Notes: generated from the letters alone by a model not told the origin. DNA of 64,000 bases from an uncultured Chlorobiaceae bacterium (GCA_903994525.1 CAJEXW010000012.1:1-64000); one strand, 5' to 3'. Positions 26,911-37,982 are shown, counted from the first letter of the stretch. Program-made: numbers and translations.

Positions 26911-28854
26911 TTATAGCGTCTTAAGCGTAGCAAGACCGGCAGCACCAAGACCAAACTGATAGAGTATACTGGTAAAATCTTTAAGATTTTGCACTAATCC
27001 AGCGCCTCGCTGGATTTTTTCCGGCACCACAATTGCATCACCCGGATTGATAGCACCGTTGTACCCGCCTTGCCGATTGCTTCGCGCTGTTCCATCAGCA
27101 CATATTCGATACATCTCTGTTTTATCTCCTGTACTACTCACCCCCCCTGCTAATTGGACATAGTCAGTTGCATAACGACCTGGCTGATACATAAATGAAT
27201 TTTGCTGATAAACAGCGCCAATAACATTAACCGTCGATGGTTTTTCAGGAATATAAACCACATCACCATTCTGAAGAGGAAAATCAGGAAGATCACTGAT
27301 GTTTGCATTAAAGTCCTTAAGGTTCAAAATAATCCTCCCCTCCGACTTCACCATTCGCAATCTCTTGACCAGATTACGCTGCGAGTCAAGTTCGGCTGCA
27401 ATAACGGCCCCCTGTGAAGGATCACTCGATCCACTGATACGCTGTTTGGCATTGGCATCAATATCTTTCTCATACCTGTCAACCGATTCATCAATCTTCT
27501 GCTGCTGTTCACGCCTTACACTTTCCCGATTAAGTCTGGTACCAAACACGTAGGCTTTATCCGTAACACCACCAATACGGGCAACAAGAGCCCTCAAAGT
27601 CTCTCCTTTTACAAGTTCAAAAACACCACTCTGCTTCACCTCACCATCAAGGCGAACAAACTCCCGTTCCACTTTCACTTCAAGCGGGACAGCTCCCGGT
27701 GCAACAACACGTATAATATCCGTCGGATTAACCTGAATATCTACAAGTTTTTTTTCAATCCCGTTCAAGTCTGACTTGAGTTCGGCTACCGTCTGGTAGT
27801 GGTTATCAACACTCTTTTCAATAAGAACATTCTTTACTCCGCTCACCGCCTCAAAACCTCCAGCCCACTCCACAACTTCTGCCAAAGTATTTTTCTGTTT
27901 CAGCTCATAAATTGCTGAATTTTTAACATCGCCAAAAAGCGCAACAAGAGGACCCACTGGTTGAATATGAATGACATCACCATCTTTAAGTGGCTGATCT
28001 GATGATTTATCTCCATGGAGCAAAATATCATAAAGATCAAAGGTAACAGGTGGTTCTCCACCACGATTAAGCTTGATGTTACGCATACTGCCTGTTACCG
28101 ATGGTCCGCCGGAAGCAAACAGTGCATTAAGCAGTGTACTCATAGAACCGAGAGTATATGCGCCTGGCCGTAATGCATTACCAACGACATAGATTTGTAC
28201 ACTACGGGTCTGGAGAACACTTGCACTCAATTCGAAGTTTTTGAATATTCTGCCAACCGCTTTTTTCAGGTAGCCCTGAAGATCGCGGTATTTTACACCT
28301 GCCACATTTATTGACCCAATACGAGGCAGATAAATATCCCCATTGCGACTGACAATGGCATTAACATCGATACTTACCATCCCCCATCCACGAATCTGCA
28401 AAACATCACCGGAACCAATCACATAGTCCTGATTCACCTGTACCGCCTTAAGTGGTGAAAAAGTACTGGGAGCATTACGAAACAACTCACGCCCAAAAAC
28501 ATCAAGCTTTCTGCCTGTAGAACTCTCGACAAACAATTGAAAACTGCTTTTGACAGGGTTAATCTTGCCCGGTATAAACTGAGATTGATCTTCTAATCGA
28601 AGGGCTGAATCACGAAGAGCAAGCTCTTTTGCATCAGATGGTGAAGTGGTGATATAAGGTGCACCTCCTGCGACGGGTGTTTGCGAGGTCGGTAATGTTC
28701 CCATTGCCGCATCAGTTCCAGAATCAGCACCAGATCCACTACTGGAAGTTACAGGACTACTGGAACCAGAAGAGGCACTTTCAGCAGGTAAACCACATTG
28801 TGGAAAAAATAATAACAAGAGCACTACAAGAAAAAAACGGCTATAACGCATCAA
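26911..28854 (-). CDS. wza: Wza-like outer-membrane polysaccharide export protein (SLBB)
   Basis: 647 residues. The signal peptide (about 1-24) is followed by a Ser/Thr-rich linker. The Poly_export domain begins near 130 (VNQDYVIGSGDVLQIRGWG, YLPRIGSINVAG), then come several SLBB domains (VQIYVVGNALRPGAYTL; VALFGDVKNSAIYEL; VNVIGAVYQQNSF). A Cys near residue 20 is not in a standard lipobox. It is the first gene of the minus-strand cluster and should form the outer-membrane channel. Confidence 0.92.
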   Translation of the reverse strand: MMRYSRFFLVVLLLLFFPQCGLPAESASSGSSSPVTSSSGSGADSGTDAAMGTLPTSQTPVAGGAPYITTSPSDAKELALRDSALRLEDQSQFIPGKINPVKSSFQLFVESSTGRKLDVFGRELFRNAPSTFSPLKAVQVNQDYVIGSGDVLQIRGWGMVSIDVNAIVSRNGDIYLPRIGSINVAGVKYRDLQGYLKKAVGRIFKNFELSASVLQTRSVQIYVVGNALRPGAYTLGSMSTLLNALFASGGPSVTGSMRNIKLNRGGEPPVTFDLYDILLHGDKSSDQPLKDGDVIHIQPVGPLVALFGDVKNSAIYELKQKNTLAEVVEWAGGFEAVSGVKNVLIEKSVDNHYQTVAELKSDLNGIEKKLVDIQVNPTDIIRVVAPGAVPLEVKVEREFVRLDGEVKQSGVFELVKGETLRALVARIGGVTDKAYVFGTRLNRESVRREQQQKIDESVDRYEKDIDANAKQRISGSSDPSQGAVIAAELDSQRNLVKRLRMVKSEGRIILNLKDFNANISDLPDFPLQNGDVVYIPEKPSTVNVIGAVYQQNSFMYQPGRYATDYVQLAGGVSSTGDKTEMYRICADGTARSNRQGGYNGAINPGDAIVVPEKIQRGAGLVQNLKDFTSILYQFGLGAAGLATLKTL

Positions 28855-29157
28855 AAACCATCCCTGAAATTTAACACTGAATCAATAATTAAAAGCTCCG
28901 CCACTCTCAGTCACAACTGATATGCCACTCATCAACAAAACCTAAAAGTCATACTTCTCAGTAAAATTGGTTTAATCGGAAGAACATAAAACACTCTTTC
29001 AAAAGGCGAACATTAAATTTGGCAAACTGAAAAAGCTGATTTTTAATATAAACCACCTGCCTAATCCATGTAACTCATTACAAAAAAAGGGATAACGTGA
29101 CTTCCCCAGCAATATAAGAATATTTACACAATTCTACCATCAAACAACGAAGCCCTG
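28855..29157. promoter_or_regulatory. 303-bp leader and promoter region of the polysaccharide operon
   Basis: This lies between recQ and the first export gene, both on the minus strand. It is AT-rich and gene-free, so the main promoter of the cluster most likely lies here. A TATATT hexamer on the minus strand (forward 29045-29050) could be a -10, but the -35 at 17 bp (TTACAT) is poor. I saw no JUMPstart/ops element (GGCGGTAG) and no strong terminator. Confidence 0.35.
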
Positions 29158-30984
29158 TCACCGGTGCTCGCTCTGGAAACGATCAAGAATACGAAGAAAC
29201 TGATGGCCATAACGCTCGAGTTTAACTTCACCAACACCCGAAACTGCGAGCATGTCTTCAGCCGTAAGTGGCAATATGGCGGCCATCTCCCGTAGCGTTC
29301 TGTCTGAAAAAACAACATAAGGCGGCACTCCCTGCTCATCGGCAATTTGCTTGCGCAAGAGCCTGAGCAATTCAAAAAGCTCCTGATTATAAGCCAAACC
29401 AGAAGGTTCGGATTTGTCGCGCAATGCTTTTAACGGCTTTTTTTCAAAAACACGAACGGTCTCAAGGCGCTCTTCGCCTCTCAACAGAAGAAGTGCTTTC
29501 GGTTGCAAAAAAAGCGTAGGGTAAAGCCCTTCAGATTTTGCAATAACTTTTTGGGCAAGGAGTTCATCGACAAGCTGGCGCCAATATTTTTTTTCGAATG
29601 CTTTTCCCACTCCGAATGTCTTAAGACGATCATGACCACAATCGCGAATCTTCTTGTTGGCGCTTCCCGCCACAATATCGACGATATGCATAGCCCCAAA
29701 CCGCTCTTCGGTACGAACTATTGCTGATAAAAGCATTTGCGCCTCCCGGGTACAATCGACCACTTCACGACTGCCGAGACAGATATCGCAGGAGCTGCAA
29801 TTTTCGTGCGGGTAGCTCTCCCCAAAATATTCCAGAAGGGCCCGACGTCGGCAAACCGAAGTGGAGGCAAATGCGATCACTTTTGAAAGCGCACCCAGAG
29901 CTTTGGCGCGTTCAACATCATCAGTCATGGAGTCAATAAAAAAACGCACCTTGGGGATGTCTCCCTGCGCAAAAAGAAGAGTGCATTGTGCCGGTTCACC
30001 ATCACGCCCGGCTCTTCCTGTCTCCTGATAGTAATTCTCGATACTTTTCGGCAAATCGGCATGAATAACGAACCGGATGTTTGACTTGTCTATCCCCATT
30101 CCGAACGCTATGGTGGCCACAATAACCTCTGCCTCATCGCAAATAAAGGCCTCCTGATGACGTTTTCGCTCAGCATCACTAAGCCCCGCATGGTACGGAA
30201 GAGCACGAAAGCCTTTTGCCTGTAACATCGCTGAGGTATCATTGACACTTTTACGGCTGGTACGGTAAATGATACCTGACTTTCCTTTGTTCTTTTTTAT
30301 TAATGCTACAAGCTGGGCATCGGGATTGTCCTTAAACTGGATATCATAATAGAGGTTGGGGCGGTCAAATGATGCCCGGACAAGAAAAGGGGTTCGCAGG
30401 GCAAGTTTTTCAAGAATATCCTGTTGCACCCTGTTGGTCGCAGTCGCAGTAAATGCTGCAACCGGAAGGTCGGGAAACATGGTTACAAGTCCGGAAAGAG
30501 AGAGATAGTCCGGCCGGAAATCGTGACCCCATTCTGAAATACAGTGAGCCTCATCAATGACTGCCATACTGATCTGCACCCTGCCAAGCAGCTCCCTGAA
30601 GTGATCAAGACAAAAGCGCTCTGGAGCAACATAGAGCAGATCAAGATCGTTTGCAAGCAGATCACGTATCACCTCATTCCACTCTTCCAGCATGAGTGAG
30701 CTGTTGAGAAAGGCTGCACGAATACCGTTCGCTCTGGCACCATCCACCTGATCTTTCATCAGAGCAATAAGGGGACTTATAACCATACAGGTTCCGGGCA
30801 GCAATACGGCCGGTAGTTGATAACAGAGTGATTTTCCTCCGCCTGTGGGCATAACCGCCAGCACATCTCTCTTTTCGAGAAGTGCGCGAACAACCCGCTC
30901 CTGATTGGGGCGGAAATCACGAAAACCGAATACTCTGCGAAGAGTATCAAAGATCACGGCATCTGACACGGGGATGTTACTCAT
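29158..30984 (-). CDS. recQ: ATP-dependent DNA helicase RecQ
   Basis: 608 residues. Helicase motif I is MPTGGGKSLCYQLPAVL (about 42-58), motif II is DEAH (VIDEAHCISEWGHDFR), and motif VI is QETGRAGRDG. The RQC zinc site has CRRRALLEYFGE followed by CSSCDIC. The C-terminal HRDC domain is about 525-600. It unwinds DNA 3' to 5' in recombination and repair. It is the last gene of the moxR unit, 24 bp after the BatD-like gene. Confidence 0.96.
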   Translation of the reverse strand: MSNIPVSDAVIFDTLRRVFGFRDFRPNQERVVRALLEKRDVLAVMPTGGGKSLCYQLPAVLLPGTCMVISPLIALMKDQVDGARANGIRAAFLNSSLMLEEWNEVIRDLLANDLDLLYVAPERFCLDHFRELLGRVQISMAVIDEAHCISEWGHDFRPDYLSLSGLVTMFPDLPVAAFTATATNRVQQDILEKLALRTPFLVRASFDRPNLYYDIQFKDNPDAQLVALIKKNKGKSGIIYRTSRKSVNDTSAMLQAKGFRALPYHAGLSDAERKRHQEAFICDEAEVIVATIAFGMGIDKSNIRFVIHADLPKSIENYYQETGRAGRDGEPAQCTLLFAQGDIPKVRFFIDSMTDDVERAKALGALSKVIAFASTSVCRRRALLEYFGESYPHENCSSCDICLGSREVVDCTREAQMLLSAIVRTEERFGAMHIVDIVAGSANKKIRDCGHDRLKTFGVGKAFEKKYWRQLVDELLAQKVIAKSEGLYPTLFLQPKALLLLRGEERLETVRVFEKKPLKALRDKSEPSGLAYNQELFELLRLLRKQIADEQGVPPYVVFSDRTLREMAAILPLTAEDMLAVSGVGEVKLERYGHQFLRILDRFQSEHR

Positions 30985-31008
30985 ACAAAAAGTTTCAGGA
31001 TTCGTGGT

Positions 31009-31950
31009 TTACTCATCTGATGAGCGAGAACGACGAGTAGAACGAATCACCTCCGACGCTTTATGGAGTGACTGGCGAGACTCTTCAACATCAGGCCGGC
31101 TATCAGCAAATTTTACAAGATCAGCCTGCTTCAGCAGGTTCATGATACTTTCAAAACCGGCAACTCCAAGCTTTTTAAGATCGCGTTCAATCTCCTGCGT
31201 CACCGCCTCAAGAGCACTGATCCGATAATGCGTTTCAAGAAAAGAGCGCATGATATTGCTCAGCTCTTCGTAGCATTCATGCGGCGGCATTCCGGCTGAA
31301 AGGCTCGTACCGAGTTTGCGAAGCTTCCGCTGGGCTACTTGACCGGAGTCGACACGTTCGGCACTGTTGCGCACCGTACGCTTGAGGAAAAAAATCAAAA
31401 GCATGGCAAGAATGCCTACTCCAAACACTCCAAGAAGAGCAGGCAAAAGAAGAAGATAAGGGATCAGCGGACTGAGCGGTGGTTTGATGGGTCTGAGGTC
31501 GCGCATAGAGGCATCAGTGAGCTCCCGGACGTACACTGAGGCTGATGGCCTGAAAGTCAACCTGTCTGCAAGTCGTCCCGCTGCATCATGAAACAGCACG
31601 GTAAAGAATGGCAGAGTTTGCTTCCCCGCACCAAAATGAACAAGCTTCAGCTCAAAAGTATCCTGCGTGATACCCGAAAGTACTTTTGGTGAAAGACGTT
31701 TGCTGCTGATCAGCTCGAACGGCTGTAGTGCCTGGACATTGATCCCTTCAAGAGAGACGGCCTCTTCCGACGAATGGTTAACCGTGATCAGGCAGTCAAT
31801 TCGATCACCGACAAGAACCGTGTCAGGAGTCACCGTCACAACAGGCAGCACCCTTGCCTCAACCTGAAAAGTGGTTGACAGTAAGGCAAGCGCCAGAAAA
31901 AAAAGGGGCCGCAGAAGAACACTGTACTTTTTTTTACTCCTTGCGTTCAC
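31009..31950 (-). CDS. BatD-like membrane protein of a MoxR/DUF58 operon
   Basis: 313 residues. A signal peptide (about 12-33) is followed by an Ig-like extracytoplasmic domain (VTVTPDTVLVGDRIDCLITVNH), one membrane helix near 163-190, and a charged cytoplasmic tail rich in Arg and Glu. This resembles the shortened BatD/DUF4381-type partner found beside MoxR and DUF58 genes. It overlaps the DUF58 gene by 17 bp. The molecular function of these proteins is not settled; proposals involve chaperone-like assembly and envelope stress. Confidence 0.7.
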   Translation of the reverse strand: MNARSKKKYSVLLRPLFFLALALLSTTFQVEARVLPVVTVTPDTVLVGDRIDCLITVNHSSEEAVSLEGINVQALQPFELISSKRLSPKVLSGITQDTFELKLVHFGAGKQTLPFFTVLFHDAAGRLADRLTFRPSASVYVRELTDASMRDLRPIKPPLSPLIPYLLLLPALLGVFGVGILAMLLIFFLKRTVRNSAERVDSGQVAQRKLRKLGTSLSAGMPPHECYEELSNIMRSFLETHYRISALEAVTQEIERDLKKLGVAGFESIMNLLKQADLVKFADSRPDVEESRQSLHKASEVIRSTRRSRSSDE

Positions 31951-32842
31951 GGTACCGGAAAAATGAGTTCAGATCACCGATGAAAGAGCGATCGGTATCA
32001 AGAAAAATGGAATCAATCCTCATTCGCCTGAGTCGCTGACGAAGCTCATCGTGCAACCGCAATTGCTCTTCACGGTATCGCCCTACAACCCGATGGCTTG
32101 CTGCGTCAACTGTAAGTCGAAACCCCGTTTCAGGATCTTCAAGATCCAGCAATCCACTGAAGGGAAGCGCCTTGTCCAGAGGGTCACTGATGTGTACCAG
32201 AATAAAGTCATGGCGATTGTTCAGCAACTTCATCCCTTTTTCATACTCACTGTCAACAAGATCTGTCATAAGAAAAATAATCTCCTGCCGCTTGCGGGTA
32301 TAGCGGATAAAAGAGAGTGCTGCATTGATATTGGTGGTGCGACTCTGTGGTTCAAGACTTAAAAGCTGTTCAAGAATCATAAGGAGATGATGACGACCTT
32401 TACGGGGAGGAATATAGCTCTCAATCTGATCGGTAAACACCAGAAGCCCCACCTTGTCGTTATTCTGAAGGGCACTGAAGCCCAGCACAGCGCTCACTTC
32501 AAGAACAAGCTCACGTTTGCTCCGCACCTGACTGCCAAAAAGCATTGAGGCTGATGCATCAACCACAAGTAAAAGGCTCCGTTCACGCTCTTCGGTAAAA
32601 AGTTTGACGTACAGTTCATTTTTGCGGGCAGAGGTGTTCCAGTCGACAGCTCGAACATCGTCACCATATTGATATTCACGAACATTGCTGAATTCAATCC
32701 CTTTTCCCTTGAACGAAGAGTGGTATTCGCCGCTGAACAGCTCACTGGCCATGCGCTTCGAGCGAATCTCAACCCGCCTGATAATGTGCTGAAGCTCTTT
32801 CAGACTTTTTTCATTTTTTCCCAATGGCACCTCCAGACTCAT
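31934..32842 (-). CDS. DUF58 domain protein
   Basis: 302 residues. The conserved block FKGKGIEFSNVREYQYGDDVRAVDWNTSARKNELYVK is present, as is the start of a von Willebrand-like fold with a MIDAS-type motif, DASASMLFGS (about 92-101). DUF58 proteins pair with MoxR AAA ATPases. It lies 15 bp downstream of moxR and overlaps the next gene, so these three are co-transcribed. Confidence 0.92.
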   Translation of the reverse strand: MSLEVPLGKNEKSLKELQHIIRRVEIRSKRMASELFSGEYHSSFKGKGIEFSNVREYQYGDDVRAVDWNTSARKNELYVKLFTEERERSLLLVVDASASMLFGSQVRSKRELVLEVSAVLGFSALQNNDKVGLLVFTDQIESYIPPRKGRHHLLMILEQLLSLEPQSRTTNINAALSFIRYTRKRQEIIFLMTDLVDSEYEKGMKLLNNRHDFILVHISDPLDKALPFSGLLDLEDPETGFRLTVDAASHRVVGRYREEQLRLHDELRQRLRRMRIDSIFLDTDRSFIGDLNSFFRYRERKE

Positions 32843-32857
32843 TGTCAGCCCTCAAAA

Positions 32858-33856
32858 TCATGGAACCTGCACATGCTGCAGAATTTGCCTTATCATGTCA
32901 TCAGGCTTAATATTATCTGCCTCAGCCTCGTATCCTGGTCGTATTCGATGTCGGAGAGTATCGTAGGCAATTGCCTTGACATCCTCAGGAGTTACATAAG
33001 GTCTATGCTGCAGGAATGCATGTGCTTTCGCCGCGAGAAGAAGAAAAATTGAGGCTCTTGGCGAGGCTCCGTACTCAATCATAGCTCCAAGCTCAGCCAT
33101 CCCATAAAGGCCAGGGTTTCTGGTTGCGACAACCAGGTCGATAATATAGTGCTGTACTCTGGGATCAACATAAATCCTGTCAATAAGGGCTCTGGCCCGA
33201 AAAATATCATCTGCTTGCACAACGGCCTGAATCGGTGCTTTGACAGAAGTTGTGGCTGATCGAAGCATAATCTCCAGCTCTTCATCGTAAGAGGGATAAT
33301 CGACAATCACCTTCATCATAAAACGGTCCACCTGTGCTTCGGGCAGCAAGTAGGTACCTTCATGCTCTACAGGGTTCTGGGTAGCCAGCACCATAAATGG
33401 CTCCTGGAGAGGAAAGGTCTGATTACCAATGGTAACCTGACGCTCCTGCATTGCTTCCAGCAGCGCTGACTGCACCTTTGCAGGAGAGCGATTGATTTCA
33501 TCAGCAAGAATCACATTGGCAAAGACCGGCCCCTTACGGGGGTAAAACTCCATATCCTTCGGATTGTAGATCATGGTGCCAATAAGGTCGGCTGGCAGCA
33601 TGTCGGGGGTAAACTGAATTCTCTGGAACTTCAGGTTCATGACAGAGGCAACCGTGCTGATAATAAGGGTTTTTGCCAGTCCGGGAACCCCCTCAAGCAA
33701 AATGTGGCCATTAACCAGCATCGAAATAAAGACACGACGAATTACTTCAAGCTGACCAACTATCCGCTGGGAGAGGAGCACCTCTGCCTGCTCAAGAAAT
33801 CGGGACGCATCATTAATCTCTGCCCCCAGCTCCTCCAATTCTACAGCATGTTGCAT
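32858..33856 (-). CDS. moxR: MoxR-family AAA+ ATPase
   Basis: 332 residues. Walker A is EGVPGLAKT (about 54-62), Walker B is ILADEINRSPAKVQSALLEAMQE, and sensor 1 is VLATQNPVEHEGTYLLPEAQVDRF, the MoxR signature. The C-terminal lid contains SPRASIFLLLAAKAHA. It is a cytoplasmic ATPase thought to act as a chaperone with DUF58/VWA partners. It is first in the operon moxR-DUF58-BatD-like-recQ. Confidence 0.94.
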   Translation of the reverse strand: MQHAVELEELGAEINDASRFLEQAEVLLSQRIVGQLEVIRRVFISMLVNGHILLEGVPGLAKTLIISTVASVMNLKFQRIQFTPDMLPADLIGTMIYNPKDMEFYPRKGPVFANVILADEINRSPAKVQSALLEAMQERQVTIGNQTFPLQEPFMVLATQNPVEHEGTYLLPEAQVDRFMMKVIVDYPSYDEELEIMLRSATTSVKAPIQAVVQADDIFRARALIDRIYVDPRVQHYIIDLVVATRNPGLYGMAELGAMIEYGASPRASIFLLLAAKAHAFLQHRPYVTPEDVKAIAYDTLRHRIRPGYEAEADNIKPDDMIRQILQHVQVP

Positions 33857-33969
33857 ACTATTCTTCTCCTCATTTTCAAGAGATTATGCCGTACCCTTCC
33901 AATTTTGCGCTTCAACAGAAGTGTATTATTACACGATTGGACGCTATGGGTGAACATTGATCTTGTCCT

Positions 33970-34197
33970 CTAAAATTTTTTATAGAGACCATTAAAACCC
34001 ATCCCGAGCAATGCCACACCAAGAATCACCGCAGACCAAGTGTAGATATCCGGGATGAAGAGAAAACTGTTAAGCATACCAAAATTGGGAGTAAGCAACA
34101 TCATAAGATTTGCACCCATGAGCACCAAAAAGAGGTGAAAAATGCTTACCTTTGCCGGTAGTTTGCTCTTGTTGCCAGAATTGTCAACGTTACTCAT
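33970..34197 (-). CDS. Small two-helix membrane protein of unknown function
   Basis: 75 residues with a polar N-terminus and two hydrophobic segments (about 20-40 and 50-72) ending in LYKKF. It starts with a clear ATG 31 bp from the divergent tsaD start, so the two share a short promoter region. I do not recognise a family. It may be co-transcribed with moxR, which begins 114 bp downstream. Confidence 0.6.
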   Translation of the reverse strand: MSNVDNSGNKSKLPAKVSIFHLFLVLMGANLMMLLTPNFGMLNSFLFIPDIYTWSAVILGVALLGMGFNGLYKKF

Positions 34198-34228
34198 TGA
34201 AATATCTCTTCGGAAATAGTGTTATACC

Positions 34229-35284
34229 ATGAATATTTTAGGGATAGAAACCAGTTGTGACGAAACATCGAGCGCCGTACTGCGCAACGGAGATGTTTGC
34301 TCCAACGTCATCAGTTCGCAGCTCTGCCACAGCTCTTTCGGAGGAGTTGTACCGGAACTGGCATCAAGAGAACATGAACGTTTGATTGTCTCAATCATAG
34401 ATGCCGCTGTAACGAAAGCCAATATAACAAAAAATGAACTTGATGTCATAGCGGCAACCGCTGGCCCTGGATTGATCGGAGCTGTTATGGTCGGCCTCTC
34501 TTTTGCCCAAGGGCTTGCTTATGCCCTCGACATACCGTTTGTTCCCGTCAATCATGTTGAGGCGCACATTTTCTCTCCATTTATCAGTGAAGGCGGCAGG
34601 CACTCATCACCCGAAAGTGCCTTTGTATCATTGACTGTCTCCGGTGGTCACACACTGCTCTCTGTTGTTGAGCCCGATCTCTCATACACGGTAATCGGGA
34701 GAACACTGGACGATGCCGCTGGTGAGGCCTTCGACAAAACAGGCAAAATGCTTGGACTGCCTTATCCCGCTGGTCCAAGTATTGACAAACTGGCTGAAAC
34801 TGGTAACCCCTCGTTTCATATTTTTCCGAGGGCGCTGACCTCACATTCCCAAAGCAGTAAAAGCAGGGATGGCAATTTTGATTTCAGCTTTTCAGGCTTG
34901 AAAACAGCAGTTTTAACGTGGCTGCAAAAACAGGAGACCTCTTTTATTGAGCGTCATACAGCCGACATTGCAGCATCAATTCAGGCCGCGATAGTAAGCG
35001 TTCTGGTAGAGAAAAGCATTGCTCTGGCTCGAAGCCGGGGTATTCGGGCTCTCTCCGTTGCCGGTGGGGTAAGCGCGAACTCCGGCTTACGCGAAGCCAT
35101 GAAGAGAGAGTGTAGCAGAGAGGAGATACAACTTTACCTTCCCGAAATGCGCTACTCAACCGACAACGCGGCCATGATTGCCACACTTGCCCATCTAAAA
35201 CTTTCTCGCGGCATGAGTGCCAAACGCATTTACAACGTTGCTCCTTACGCCAGCTTCACAAAAGCAGCGAAGAGGTGTCATTGA
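34229..35284 (+). CDS. tsaD: tRNA threonylcarbamoyladenosine synthase TsaD
   Basis: 351 residues of the Kae1/Gcp/TsaD ASKHA family. It begins [17 protein letters not shown]. The metal-binding motif HVEAH is at 109-113, and GLKTAVL and [13 protein letters not shown] follow. It transfers the threonylcarbamoyl group to A37 of ANN-decoding tRNAs. It heads a plus-strand run with yajC and carA. Confidence 0.97.
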   Translation: MNILGIETSCDETSSAVLRNGDVCSNVISSQLCHSSFGGVVPELASREHERLIVSIIDAAVTKANITKNELDVIAATAGPGLIGAVMVGLSFAQGLAYALDIPFVPVNHVEAHIFSPFISEGGRHSSPESAFVSLTVSGGHTLLSVVEPDLSYTVIGRTLDDAAGEAFDKTGKMLGLPYPAGPSIDKLAETGNPSFHIFPRALTSHSQSSKSRDGNFDFSFSGLKTAVLTWLQKQETSFIERHTADIAASIQAAIVSVLVEKSIALARSRGIRALSVAGGVSANSGLREAMKRECSREEIQLYLPEMRYSTDNAAMIATLAHLKLSRGMSAKRIYNVAPYASFTKAAKRCH

Positions 35285-35341
35285 AATAGTTGAATAAATA
35301 CATTACATTCCTTCTCACTATAAAAAAACCAAACCGTCACC

Positions 35342-35695
35342 ATGTATAACACGCTTTTGACCCTGTTTCTCTTCTCTCCACCAGCAGGAGGACAAACACC
35401 AAACCCGCTGATCCAGATTGTTCCGTTAGTCCTTATTTTTATTGTTTTTTACTTCTTCATGATCCGTCCGCAACAGAAAAAACAGAAAGACAGGGAAAAG
35501 GTGCTTGACAGCCTGAAAAGAGGCGACAAGGTTGTCACCATAGGGGGGGTTCATGGTACTGTTGCTGGAATTGATACTGAAAAAAAGACCGTTCTTGTTC
35601 AGGTAAGCGACACCACAAAAGTCAAGTTTGACCGCACAGCAATTGCCAATATAGACAAACAGGATACGGGCGATAAACTCACGACCAAAGAGTGA
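35342..35695 (+). CDS. yajC: Sec translocon accessory protein YajC
   Basis: 117 residues. One membrane helix (about 22-42, [25 protein letters not shown]) is followed by the conserved [18 protein letters not shown] segment. YajC associates with SecDF. The N-terminal 20 residues include a Pro/Gly-rich stretch (SPPAGGQTP). It lies 57 bp after tsaD, and carA follows directly. Confidence 0.95.
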   Translation: MYNTLLTLFLFSPPAGGQTPNPLIQIVPLVLIFIVFYFFMIRPQQKKQKDREKVLDSLKRGDKVVTIGGVHGTVAGIDTEKKTVLVQVSDTTKVKFDRTAIANIDKQDTGDKLTTKE

Positions 35696-35703
35696 CAAGT
35701 ATA

Positions 35704-36828
35704 ATGCAGCCAACATACGCAAGACTGGTATTGGAGAATGGCTCTGTCTACAGGGGTACGGCATTTGGCCATATCGGCGAAGCAACCGGAGAGGTGGTTT
35801 TTAACACTTCACTTACCGGTTACCAGGAGATTCTGACCGACCCGTCGTATTCGGGACAGATGGTTATGATGACCTATCCTCTAATAGGAAACTATGGCAT
35901 CAATCCAACCGATAACGAATCAGTGAAAATATGGGCGTCCGCCTTTATTGTTCACGAAGTATCACGCATCCACAGTAATTTCGAGGCATCACAAAGCCTT
36001 GACTCCCGTCTTCGGGAAGTTGGAGTCATAGGATTGGCCGGTATTGATACACGTAGACTTGTCCGTGAAATTCGCGAAAAAGGGGCCATGAGGGGCATTA
36101 TTTCCGTGCAGGATGAGAGCAATGAAGTGCTAAGACAAAGAGCTCTGCAAAGTCCTGAAATGTCTGGCCGCGATCTGGCAAAAAGCGTTACCACCAACGA
36201 AAATTATACTCTTGAAAGAGAAAATAATCGATACCATGTTGTTGCGGTTGATTTCGGCATAAAAAGCAATATCCTGCGAATGCTTCACGATGCCGGGTGC
36301 AAGGTAACTGTCGTCAATGCCGGCACAACTGCTGATGAACTGCTCGCCCTGCACCCTGACGGGGTTTTTCTCTCAAATGGACCAGGAGATCCATCTGCCG
36401 TTGGTTACGCCATCAAAACAATAAAAAGGCTTGTGGATTACAATCAAACCACCAGGCTGTTGCCGATCTTTGGAATATGTCTTGGCCACCAATTGCTCTC
36501 ACTGGCCTGCGGAGCCACGACCTTTAAACTGAAATTCGGCCATCATGGAGGCAATCACCCGGTCAAAAACCTCTTGACCAATCAGATCGAGATCACCTCG
36601 CAAAACCATGGATTTGCTGTTGCTATGGATTCACTGCCGGACGATCTTGAAATGACCCACCTGAACCTGTATGACAATACTGTTGAAGGGGTAAAGCATA
36701 GAAGGCTTCCCTGCTTTTCAGTACAATACCATCCCGAGGCTGCGCCGGGACCTCACGATTCGCACTACCTCTTTGATGAGTTCACCTCGCTTATGGATTC
36801 AACTCAAACCACTTTTCTGAAGAGATGA
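35704..36828 (+). CDS. carA: Carbamoyl-phosphate synthase small subunit
   Basis: 374 residues from ATG at 35704, eight bases after the yajC stop; a GTG at 35692 overlapping yajC is a less likely alternative. The N-terminal dimerisation domain starts [18 protein letters not shown]. The class I amidotransferase domain has [15 protein letters not shown] (nucleophilic Cys) and the His-Glu pair in [10 protein letters not shown]. It supplies ammonia to CarB for pyrimidines and arginine; carB is not in the window. Its stop overlaps the next ATG by 4 bp. Confidence 0.96.
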   Translation: MQPTYARLVLENGSVYRGTAFGHIGEATGEVVFNTSLTGYQEILTDPSYSGQMVMMTYPLIGNYGINPTDNESVKIWASAFIVHEVSRIHSNFEASQSLDSRLREVGVIGLAGIDTRRLVREIREKGAMRGIISVQDESNEVLRQRALQSPEMSGRDLAKSVTTNENYTLERENNRYHVVAVDFGIKSNILRMLHDAGCKVTVVNAGTTADELLALHPDGVFLSNGPGDPSAVGYAIKTIKRLVDYNQTTRLLPIFGICLGHQLLSLACGATTFKLKFGHHGGNHPVKNLLTNQIEITSQNHGFAVAMDSLPDDLEMTHLNLYDNTVEGVKHRRLPCFSVQYHPEAAPGPHDSHYLFDEFTSLMDSTQTTFLKR

Positions 36829-37982
36829 AAAAAAGACTATTCACACCAGGCCCAACCCCGGTACCCGAAAATGTCATGCTCCGCATGGCAGCTCCAATTA
36901 TCCATCACAGGAACCCCGAATTTATGGAGATATTGACCAGGGTTCACGAAGATCTCAAGTACCTGTTCAGAACAACCCAGCCTGTCGTAGTCCTCAGTTG
37001 TTCTGGAACCGGTGGAATGGAGGCAACCATTTCCAGTCTTTTTAAACAAGGCGACAAAGTTATCACCGTTAATGCCGGCAAGTTTGGTGAGCGTTGGAGC
37101 GAATTGGTTCGCGTTTTTACCGGAAACTGTGTTGAGGAAAAGGTGGCTTGGGGTTCAGCGCTTCAGCCAGAACGACTTGCTGAACTTCTTCAGGAAAATC
37201 CTGACGTAAAAGGAGTCTGCCTTACCCATTCCGAAACATCCACTGGTACCGCTACTGATATCAAGAGACTCAGCGAACTTATTCGAGAAAAATCTGATGC
37301 GTTGATCCTTGTTGATGGAATTACGGCCGTCGGCGCACACGAATTTCTCTTCGATGAGTGGGGAGTCGATATCTGTATCACAGGTTCCCAGAAGGGGCTC
37401 ATGATGCCTCCGGGACTGGCACTTGTTGCTATCTCAGCTCGTGCACAGGATGTTATTAAAGGGAAAAGCGGTATTCCACAGTACTACCTGAGTTTGAAAA
37501 AAGCGCTCAAAGCTCATGCTGGTGACGATACCCCGTTCACTCCGGCAGTTTCGTTGGTCATTGGTCTCGACGAGGCTTTACAGATGATCAAGAGTGAGGG
37601 GATTGAAAATATCTGGGCACGTCATGAGAGCCTTGCAAATGCCTGTCGTCAGGGATGTAACGCCCTTGGCATGAAGCTTTTCAGCAACTCGCCATCGTTT
37701 GCGGTCACGCCGGTATGGCTTCCAGATGGGGTGAAATGGTCAGCCTTCAACAAAGCACTGAAACAAAGCAACGGTATTACGGTCGCTGCTGGCCAGGATG
37801 AATACAAAGACAAAATTTTCCGCATTTCTCACCTTGGATTTTACGATGAGCTCGACATGCTGACGGTTATAGGCGGCATTGAACGGGCATTGAAAGAGAT
37901 TGACTTTACCTTTGAGATTGGCGCTGGTGTCAGCGCTGTCCAAAAAGCATTCCTCGGCACCCGAGGTCTGTCAGAAAACTGA
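36825..37982 (+). CDS. Class V aminotransferase (serine-pyruvate/alanine-glyoxylate type)
   Basis: 385 residues of PLP fold type I. N-terminal [12 protein letters not shown] and [16 protein letters not shown] bind the cofactor phosphate; the Schiff-base lysine lies in [13 protein letters not shown] (near 190). Homologues are annotated variously as serine-glyoxylate, alanine-glyoxylate or phosphoserine-type aminotransferases and, historically, as a 'soluble hydrogenase 42 kDa subunit'. In an autotroph a role in serine/glycine metabolism is plausible. It is coupled to carA by an ATGA overlap. Confidence 0.88.
   Translation: MKKRLFTPGPTPVPENVMLRMAAPIIHHRNPEFMEILTRVHEDLKYLFRTTQPVVVLSCSGTGGMEATISSLFKQGDKVITVNAGKFGERWSELVRVFTGNCVEEKVAWGSALQPERLAELLQENPDVKGVCLTHSETSTGTATDIKRLSELIREKSDALILVDGITAVGAHEFLFDEWGVDICITGSQKGLMMPPGLALVAISARAQDVIKGKSGIPQYYLSLKKALKAHAGDDTPFTPAVSLVIGLDEALQMIKSEGIENIWARHESLANACRQGCNALGMKLFSNSPSFAVTPVWLPDGVKWSAFNKALKQSNGITVAAGQDEYKDKIFRISHLGFYDELDMLTVIGGIERALKEIDFTFEIGAGVSAVQKAFLGTRGLSEN

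Noticed and set aside
28855-29157. JUMPstart/ops element for the polysaccharide operon
   Set aside because: GGCAGGTGG on the minus strand resembles but does not match GGCGGTAG, and no flanking hairpin was seen.
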